64,000 bases of DNA from Portulaca oleracea (Eukaryota; Streptophyta; Magnoliopsida; Caryophyllales; Portulacaceae), in contig CM055882.1 of the NCBI GenBank assembly GCA_029582165.1, positions 20,725,867 through 20,789,866 of the forward strand. Reading direction: 5' to 3'. Within the stretch, counting starts at the first letter, position 1. The number at the start of each line of letters is the position of its first letter. A program made the position numbers and the translations under genes. The notes under the pieces were generated by a model. That model was given only the letters and a program-made list of their open reading frames with translations, ran no database searches and was not told where the DNA came from. Positions 56,744 through 64,000 of this stretch are shown piece by piece.

Positions 56744-57250
56744 ATATATCAAAATTATTATTTTTTTGTTTTTTAAGAAGTTACCAATGAATTTGAGATG
56801 CCCTAAAACTTGGGCATAATTCTCAAGCGTTCAATCAAAAAAAAAAAAAAAAGTAAAAATCCCTCCTGAGTCCTGAGTTAGCTTGGGAGGGCAAAAGCTA
56901 CCCCAACATTTTAGAAGGACGAAGCTTCAAGGCGGGCGGGCGGTCAGACACAAAGTCACCTGGATCGTCTATTGCAAGTCATCCCATCCCTTCCCCATCA
57001 TCAATACAAACTATTGCTTCCTCCTTCTCCTCCTTCACCTTTCTCTGTCATCCCATCATATTCATTTCCCTCCTTCCAAATTCCATTCTTTTGACTTTTA
57101 GATCTACACATCCATCCCCCCTTTTTGTAGAAGTAAATCTCATCGTCCAGTAAAAAAACATATCTGGTTGAATGCACTGTTTCCCCATCCTTGGATCTGT
57201 AAGTTTGACCTTCCAATCTACTTGTATTTGTTTGTTTGATTTGGGTTGCA
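56744..57250 (+). promoter_or_regulatory. Upstream region and 5' leader of the transporter gene
   Basis: This is the 507-bp gap between F5 and the AVT6-like start codon. It includes an A-run (56837-56852), then C/T-rich leader-like sequence (56995-57120). I see no unambiguous TATA box. GATCTGTAAGTTTG at 57194-57207 could be a splice donor in the leader, but no acceptor is evident before the start codon. Confidence 0.4.
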
Positions 57251-58732
57251 ATGCCTGGGCAATATACAGCCTTGCCCCGAGATAAATCTGTTGAATTACA
57301 GTTACAAGATGGGGACTTTGATGACAGACATTCAACCCAAATCCCTGTTTCTTCTGAACCCACATCATTAAAATTGCTTCCCAGTAATGGGTATTTCAAA
57401 TCAGGAAATGGGGTAGATTTATATGATGGTGTTGATGATATTGATGATGCTATTGATATTGATAAATATCCCCTTATTGTGGGTGGTATTGGTAAAGGGT
57501 CAGGGGTTCCTGGTGCTGTTTTTAATCTTGCTACGTCGATCATTGGGGCTGGGATTATGGCATTGCCAGCCACAATGAAAGTCTTGGGTTTGGTTTTGGG
57601 GTTGATTTTGATCTTCGTGATGGGGTTTTTGTCCGAAATTAGTGTGGAATTGCTGGTTAGATTTGCAGTCCATTGTAAGGCCATGTCATATGGAGAGGTT
57701 GTTCAGCATGCTCTAGGTCGGCCTGCTCGGATTCTGTCAGAAATTTGTATAATCTTGAACAACGCTGGGGTTTTGGTAGTCTATCTCATCATTATTGGTG
57801 ATGTGATGTCTGGATCTGCCCATCATGTTGGAGTGTTTGATCAGGTGATGGGTAATGGGGTTTGGGATCAGAGAAAGCTTGTGATCTTGGTGGTTTTGCT
57901 CATCTTTCTAGCGCCACTATGCTCCCTTGAGAAGATTGACTCATTGAGCTTGACATCTGCTGCTTCAGTTGCGCTAGCTGTGGTGTTCGTTGTTGTTACT
58001 TGTGTCATTGCGTTTATCAAACTCATTGAGGGCAAGATTGAGGCTCCGAGGATGTCGCCAGATTTTAGCTCTAAGAAGGTGATTCTAGACTTGCTTGTGG
58101 TGATCCCAATAATGACTAATGCGTATGTATGCCACTTCAATGTACAGCCTATATATAATGAGCTGGAGGGACGATCCCCTCAAAAGATGAACCGTGTAGG
58201 AAGGATCACAACGGTTGTCTGTGTGGTGGTTTATGCTTTCACCGCCTTCTCGGGCTACTTGCTCTTTGGAATGAATACAGAGTCTGATGTCCTTACAAAT
58301 TTCGACACAGATCTAGGCATTCCTTATAGTTCAGCTTTGAATTATGTTGTTCGAATAGGATACATTCTTCATCTGATTCTTGTTTTCCCTGTGATTCATT
58401 TCTCATTGCGGGAAACGGTGAATGCTTTAGTATTTTCTACTCCACTTTCAGAGAGTAGAAAAAGGCTGTATGGTCTGACTGTGGTACTATTGGCCTTGAT
58501 CTATATTGGGTCTACAATGATTCCAAGCATATGGACTGCTTTCAAGTTTACTGGAGCAACAACAGCAGTATCTTTAGGTTTCATATTTCCAACTCTTATT
58601 GCATTACGGCTCAATGGGCAAGGAGAAACTTTGACATCACCTGAGAAGATTTTCTCATGGATCATGTTGGTTTTGGCGGCGATTGTTGGTGTGATTGGAG
58701 TCATTGGTAATATTTACGGGCTTAGAAGCTAG
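57251..58732 (+). CDS. AVT6E: AVT6-type amino acid transporter (AAAP family), closest to AVT6E
   Basis: This is a single uninterrupted 493-residue frame encoding an amino acid/auxin permease family transporter. In Arabidopsis the AVT6 clade exports amino acids from the vacuole by proton coupling. I chose the ATG at 57251 (MPGQYTALPR), the first ATG of the frame. Residues 1-85 form a hydrophilic tail with an acidic stretch (VDDIDDAIDID, 61-71). About eleven hydrophobic segments follow, near 86-106, 109-131, 160-183, 208-226, 232-257, 278-297, 320-341, 362-385, 407-428, 434-452 and 468-488. The family signature SIIGAGIMALP is at 96-106; NAYVCHFNVQPIYNELEGRS (290-309) and the segment through GYLLFG (335-340) match AVT6E as I know it. 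Length and the lack of gaps indicate an intact gene. The E paralogue call is by remembered similarity. Tonoplast location is inferred from the family. Confidence 0.93.
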   Translation: MPGQYTALPRDKSVELQLQDGDFDDRHSTQIPVSSEPTSLKLLPSNGYFKSGNGVDLYDGVDDIDDAIDIDKYPLIVGGIGKGSGVPGAVFNLATSIIGAGIMALPATMKVLGLVLGLILIFVMGFLSEISVELLVRFAVHCKAMSYGEVVQHALGRPARILSEICIILNNAGVLVVYLIIIGDVMSGSAHHVGVFDQVMGNGVWDQRKLVILVVLLIFLAPLCSLEKIDSLSLTSAASVALAVVFVVVTCVIAFIKLIEGKIEAPRMSPDFSSKKVILDLLVVIPIMTNAYVCHFNVQPIYNELEGRSPQKMNRVGRITTVVCVVVYAFTAFSGYLLFGMNTESDVLTNFDTDLGIPYSSALNYVVRIGYILHLILVFPVIHFSLRETVNALVFSTPLSESRKRLYGLTVVLLALIYIGSTMIPSIWTAFKFTGATTAVSLGFIFPTLIALRLNGQGETLTSPEKIFSWIMLVLAAIVGVIGVIGNIYGLRS

Positions 58733-61470
58733 TGTGAATGCCCTCTTTCAGTTATGATATTTTTAATTGATTGATATTCTTTGGGATGACACTGAGAGTT
58801 ATACTCGTCTGTGTGCCTCTCATGCCTTGGCTATTCAGAGACTCTTTTGGAACTGGGGAATATGTTATTAAAGCATCATTTTTGATGACTTCACATGCTT
58901 GTTTGTGAAAGGAAAAAGGTGAAACTTGGATACAAATTGAGGGTTTTTGTTCGTGCTCTGGATTTGAGGCCATGGTTAGCCGGTCAATGTTCAATTTGAT
59001 GGCTTGACACGCAGGATGTAGTTTTCCCAGAGAAGAGCTTTGTGTTTGAGGAGTTGTAGGCTCCGACATATGTAAGTGCTCCTGTTCTTAGTTCAGTGGT
59101 TAGACCCCAGAATTCAGTTCATGTATACCATGTAGCTCCTTCAAGGCTCAAGTATATCTTGAGTCATAAGAGGGGAACTGATGATCCAAACTTTAGCACA
59201 TGTATCCTTAGCCTGGTAGTTTTGCAGAACCTTATACCTTATGAATAATACAATGATATGCTAAATTTTGCATTACAGTCTTCCTCTCTGGAAATATCCC
59301 TCATTGTAAAATGTGTAATTCGAGTTCGTCTATAGCAAGCGTGTGCTTTGATTTGCAAAGCAAGTGGTTGGAACACCTGTTTCTCTACTTCAATCTAATG
59401 GCTTAGCCGCATTCTAGAGTGTGACTTATCAATTTCTTTTCAATGTTCCCTCATCAGCGACTCAAACTTGTTGGTTTCTTAATGTTGGCTTTTGATCAAT
59501 ACGCTGGAAATTCTTCAGAATTTCTACAAAATGATAATGGTAATTGATAGTTACAAGAGCTGCACTGATTAATTATAGTGAACTTGATGAATCAATCAAT
59601 GTGATGGCTTATTTTCTGTAGTTGCAAACCCTGTGTTATCATAAAATAGTGAATTTTATTATGAACCACAAACGTTGTAGCTATTCATGTCACTCAGAAG
59701 TTTTGATGGATGGTAGCTATTCTGCATGCCTTGGCGTGGCTTCCATAGACAGTCAGATGATATTCTTGTAAAAAAAAAAAAAAAAAAAACCTTATCTGGC
59801 TCTCAGGCTAATTAGAACATAAGAACACACAAGGTCATTTGAATTCATCACCTCGCTTTAATTGTAAATCTAGCCCTTGTCCTGTCTTTGACATTTGGGA
59901 ACATAACATATTTATTGAGGCACTCATCTGCACAAAAAACCTAGAACTTTGATTTCTTAAGGCTCATTTGCAAAAGTTTGTTTGAGCTAGGTAATAGTTT
60001 TACCCTTGCATCTGGTTTGGTAGTTGCTGTCACCAACTTAGCAGACTAGCTTGATTGTTGATTCTCGGTGAGTCCCTGACAATTTAGGTGTCGTGTACTA
60101 TTCTTGCTTCATCTTAAAGCTGGCAGTTAAACTTGGTTTTAGTCATTCGTCTCTGACCTTGAAAGGAAGAAGCATTCTTGTTATACATAGGACATCCAGA
60201 GCATTTTTCATAGTATTTAATTTCCCTTAAATATCAGTTCATGTGAGACTAGTTCATGGTGGGATCATAAATGCAAATGTATCTTTTTCTCACTTCTTGA
60301 AAATGGGGACCATATGTGGCTGTTGATTCAGTTCATGAGTGCATAATTGACTCATTCTCCCTGTGGAATTCGCCTCCTTCAACCACTGCAAGGAAGGATG
60401 GTAAAGGAGTTGATAGCATAATTTTGCCAGGCAAATAGTTTATCATGTGTGCATTGTGTTTGGATTGGACAGAGTTGAATATTTGCAGTTGACATTGGTG
60501 TATCCCCTAGTTTTTATTTTTTATTTTTTTTAAAGTATTTGTTTATTTTGTTATGCGGGCAGTTTGAACTGTCATGATTGAGAGTTAAGAGTGGAAGGAG
60601 CTGCTAACATTGGTGTTGTGTTGTATTCTGGTGCATTTTGCCTAACGTCCATCATTTGTGTACAACAGAAAGGGTCCTTTTGAATAGTAGACTGCTATTT
60701 TGGTTACTTGTTTCAAGAACTACTGAGTTTTCTTCTTTTATGCCGTTATCCAGACAATGCATGAAAACTGAAAGGATGCTCATCCATTGCAAAAGTGCAA
60801 TTGACATTAACAACGGACAAGGTACCTTGTGTGTGTAAAATATACTAGGAGATTAGCTTAAAGGAAAATTTGCGAAATGGTAATAGACAGGGTCAGACTT
60901 AAAAGTGTGACTGCATCAGAAAACTCGGCGCAGTTTATGTTTGACAGCTTGCAGTTCTAGGACCGTTGTGAGATTTGAACTACTGCTCCAGTACATATTG
61001 AGTTTCAGGGTTAAACTCAGCTTACCGGCATCCCCCTTATTATCATATAACTTTGGCATTCTGTGTCTTCATATGCTAGTTAACTGATACTCTTCTCGGG
61101 TGCTGTGGTCGTATGACTGAGTCATGTGGAAGCCCATCCTAAATGCCATTGCGTCAAACGTGTGTTTATTTTGGCAGTGAGCAGAATATGAGACTCAAAC
61201 TTCAAAGCTCAAATGATGATTGAATCTGTGGTTTTGGCCTTTTGCACAAAGACCAAAATCAGCTCTCCCCCCCCCCTCCCCCTTTCCAAATAAACAATAA
61301 ATAGAAAAAAGAAATAAATAACCCTTGTAGTGCAGACTGTGCAGTTATGATATGAATGGCTGGGGATAGGGACTTACTCGTGCCATGGGACCGTAGAGAA
61401 AACTAGTGTTGGCTGCAGTTGGACTTTTATCTATGCAGGTGAATTTTATCTCGGCCTGGTCTAACCTGCT
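58733..61470 (+). other. 3' flank of the transporter gene, no further gene recognised
   Basis: The first 540 bases or so are probably 3' UTR or terminator; a plausible poly(A) signal, AATAATACAATGA, lies near 59245. Beyond that the sequence is T-rich with an A-run of about 20 (59771-59790) and a C-run (61267-61280). Only short frames occur, none with recognisable domains. It lacks the repeats typical of the rest of the window, so it is likely old intergenic sequence, though an unannotated non-coding transcript cannot be excluded. Confidence 0.45.
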
Positions 61471-61473
61471 ATT

Positions 61474-61612
61474 TATTACATGCTCTTGAAGCACGTGTTC
61501 CGAATATAGTTATTGTTCACTCTCAATAATATAATTGTTCACTTATACCTACCCCTTGTTCATTCTTAATAACGTAATTGTTCACTCATACCTGCCCGGA
61601 GCACATATTGTA
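61474..61612. mobile_element. Short relative of the TTGTTCAC element
   Basis: The left end ATTACATGCTCTTGAAGCAC and right end CCCGGAGCACATATTGTAAT are inverted. In between are TTGTTCAC (three times) and TTGTTCAT (once). This miniature copy of the 9648-11056 family is about 140 bp long. Confidence 0.6.
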
Positions 61613-61745
61613 ATATGTATTGGATTTAACCCTCAAATGAAGCCCTAGAATTTGTTTAGGAGAAGAGTAGATAAGGCTAAGAGTTGGAAAATAAATAGAA
61701 TTTGAAAGTTCATCATGTTTGAAATTTAAAAGAGAATAAGACGTA

Positions 61746-61968
61746 CTCCATCCGTTTGTTTTTATCGGTCGCATAGGAAATTGTGTTAAAAACTTTGACC
61801 GTTAATATCTTAATTTGTATAATGATTCATCATACAAAATTGGTATCATTAGATTCGTAATAAAAAATACTATTCAAAAAGTATAATATTATTTTTTTTT
61901 TATAAAAGTTTTATCTTAAAAATTGATAATGAAAACCGTAAATGACAAATAAAAAAGAACGGAGGTAG
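61746..61968. mobile_element. Stowaway-like MITE
   Basis: CTCCATCCGTTTG follows TA (61744-61745), and GAACGGAGGTAG precedes TA (61969-61970). The interior has AAAACTTTGACCGTTAATAT and AAATGACAAATAAAAAAGAA, the same family as the copies at 2.4-2.9 kb. Confidence 0.85.
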
Positions 61969-63097
61969 TACCATATTTGGGAGTGAAATGGGAGCTAGTA
62001 GGTTGTTCTGAAAGACCCTTAGGAATTGATTAAATAACATGTATAGAACTATAGATTTACATGGTCTAGGATTGGCACTTGTGTCACGAGTGTGTTAAGT
62101 TTGGCTTGCCTTTCATTAGTTTTGCTGTCTTTTTCAATTGCATCAGTTCAAACGTAATAGTTGTCTAGATTACCTGTATCCAAATGGGGTTCCTTCACTT
62201 GCATGTAAGAAGACGAGAAAAGAAAAAGAAATTGCAATAAATTCTTGAAGTAATCCAACTTGGACTATTGACAGGTTTGAAAATGGATCAAGGTTTCAGA
62301 CTCGAGTATGATTCACATATTCAACCCTTGACCCATCCTTTCCGAGTTTTGTAACCCGCATGCATAACTCTGTCCCTCATTTTGATAAAAGTATAGTTGC
62401 ACCCAACCGGCAACAATGGATGTAGGCATGTAACATAATATTACTCAAGCCAAGGTGATGCCATATACACACTCTAACTGACAAGGCCTTTCCAGTAGAA
62501 TGAAGTTATTTTAGAGTTTGACTATTTACCCTTCATATAAAGGTTTTTTAAAGCCTTTTTACTTTTTACTGAGTTTAATTTTTGTTCTTGATTATTTATA
62601 TTTGTTAGTACTAATTTTCTTATGTCATTCGGTTTAGGTGTTAAATGTCATGTTTTAAATGTGATAGGTAATTTAGCAGTACATCATGCAATCAAGTGTA
62701 GCAGTACTAATTTTATTATGTATCCGCTATATGCCTGTTGGTTACTCTTCTGAGATAGGGGTCGATGGGTTTAACTACTTACCAATGTAAAAAAATAAAA
62801 TAAAATCATGTAATCAAGTGTAATAACGTTTAGAATCAAACTATTTGGCATCGGGTTTGCCTTAGACAAATCGTCATCTATATATTGATGGATGACTTAT
62901 TAATGGATTAATACATAGTTCTCCTTACAAAAACAAAAATTAATAAATAGGCAGATTGTAAAGACTTGTAAATTGATAATGGACCCGAAATTTGAATTAA
63001 ATCAAAAGTTACTTTTTCTACAAAGATGGTTGACTTTTGAATAATAGTAGCAAATAGGCACAATCCTATTCATTACCGTGCCACTGCATCATATTTA
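61969..63097. other. Anonymous AT-rich intergenic sequence
   Basis: No gene, RNA or clear repeat is recognised. Only short frames occur. Confidence 0.5.
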
Positions 63098-63265
63098 GGC
63101 CATGTTCTTTGGATTAGATAAAATGATATTTGAATGAATTGGATTGGATTTAATTCATTTTTGGGGAATTATATTTTTAGAGAAGATATTTTCTTGGAGA
63201 ATTATGTAAAATTTAGTTTGGATTGGATTAGATTGAAAAGAATTATTAATCAAAAGAAGATGGCC
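63098..63265. mobile_element. Tourist-like (PIF/Harbinger) MITE
   Basis: GGCCATGTTCTTTGGATTA on the left and TAATCAAAAGAAGATGGCC on the right are inverted repeats. They are flanked by the 3-bp TSD TTA (63095-63097 and 63266-63268), as expected for PIF/Harbinger MITEs. The 168-bp interior has GGATTGGATT phrases and no coding capacity. Confidence 0.87.
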
Positions 63266-63268
63266 TTA

Positions 63269-64000
63269 GTGCATAAATATAAAGTGACAACATGGTTATA
63301 AATAATACTTGCTAGGGAGTAATATAACAATGGATAGGTGGAGGTCCAAAATAGGATGGAATTAAAGGAAGCATTAAAAGCATAATATGTTATCTTGAAA
63401 ATTGAGAGAGACAAGAGGAGATTACAGTGGGGACTAATATGATGCCTATCCATATAGTAGCGTCAAGGACGGACAAAGAGGACTTCACATGTGAATAGTG
63501 TATTTGGTGGGTGTCCAATCCTCATTTGTGGTTACGCTACGTTAGGTTAAGTCGTGGACCAGAATTAGCAAGAGAAACTCCAAAACCAAATAAATTCTAA
63601 AGTTGCAATCGATTGCAAGTAATAAGAAGAGCATCGCAGCAGGCATGAGACCAATATGGGCATGTGACTACATGTGACAGACTTGCTAATATCCCGGCCC
63701 TACTTTTGTTTTCCACGCTTCTGCTTTCCGGGTGTAATCCAGTCAACTCAGTATTAAGTTCCAATTACCTAATCAAAGTTGCAATTAAATATCTTCTTCA
63801 CCATTTCTTTTTTCTAATATATATTTTACATATTTTTACTTTTCTTAGGTTTTATCGCCAATGATTAATATAAAAGACGGATATATATGTAGGTCATACT
63901 CTAAATTCCTAACAAATTAAACATGGTGGTATTGGATCATATATGTTCTCTGCAAAATTACATCTAAAACTTTCACTAAGGCTCTCTTCTTTTTATGCGC
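63269..64000. other. Anonymous sequence to the window end
   Basis: No gene or element is recognised. Short frames on both strands have no domain signature. Confidence 0.5.

Noticed and set aside
57236..57250. Earlier start for the transporter at a TTG codon
   Set aside because: TTG is not a usual plant start; the first ATG of the frame is at 57251.
60638..60838. 66-aa frame downstream of the transporter
   Set aside because: It is short, has no motif and no coding-like neighbours, and is compatible with chance.

Overview
The window is repeat-dominated nuclear DNA from a flowering plant, most likely a eudicot. The evidence is the combination of Mutator-like elements (MULEs), a CACTA transposon, Ty1/copia and Ty3/gypsy LTR retrotransposons primed by a Met-type tRNA, a Cassandra-type 5S-bearing LTR, Stowaway, Tourist and hAT MITEs, and GT-AG introns. 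I cannot name the species. Only one clearly intact host gene is visible: an intronless AVT6-type amino acid transporter at 57251-58732 (+). Nearly everything else is transposon-derived, and many insertions can be dated relative to one another because their target-site duplications (TSDs) are still readable.

Region 1 (1-9.04 kb) is the right part of a degenerate MULE. It holds a broken transposase whose first intron carries five Stowaway MITEs (one inside another). A CACTA element with TSD CTA, itself carrying a Cassandra-like solo LTR, interrupts the coding sequence. Downstream on the opposite strand lies a small gene for a GRF-like zinc finger, coiled-coil, tail-anchored protein. Region 2 (9.1-18.65 kb) has a relic foldback arm, an element packed with TTGTTCAC motifs, a large reverse-oriented solo LTR with a nested GA/CT hairpin element, and anonymous sequence.

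Region 3 (18,660-37,574) is a second MULE with long terminal inverted repeats (TIRs) and a perfect 9-bp TSD. Its transposase is split by a copia element (TSD AAAGG), and that copia contains a gypsy remnant with a 4.1-kb LTR (TSD CAAAC). This MULE also has a convergent second gene with the same zinc finger, coiled-coil, membrane-tail plan. Region 4 (37.6-46.75 kb) contains a hAT MITE and a 7.5-kb LTR element that keeps only gag (TSD CTTAA). Inside the latter sits a 4.3-kb LTR element that keeps only gag and protease. A poly(A)-tailed retroposed transcript fragment follows.

Region 5 (47.2-56.7 kb) is a cluster of five foldback elements. Each has a perfect 9-bp TSD, related GG..TTGGA..TAATA termini, and an ACGT-core motif in the arms. 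Region 6 (56.7-64 kb) holds the transporter gene, a long downstream flank and several MITEs. The most interesting signals are the recurrent convergent GRF-like membrane protein in two separate MULEs and the cluster of foldback elements with a shared arm motif. The gag-only nested retroelements are a further point of interest. The two MULE transposases and the retroelement polyproteins are all interrupted, so none of these elements looks autonomous here.
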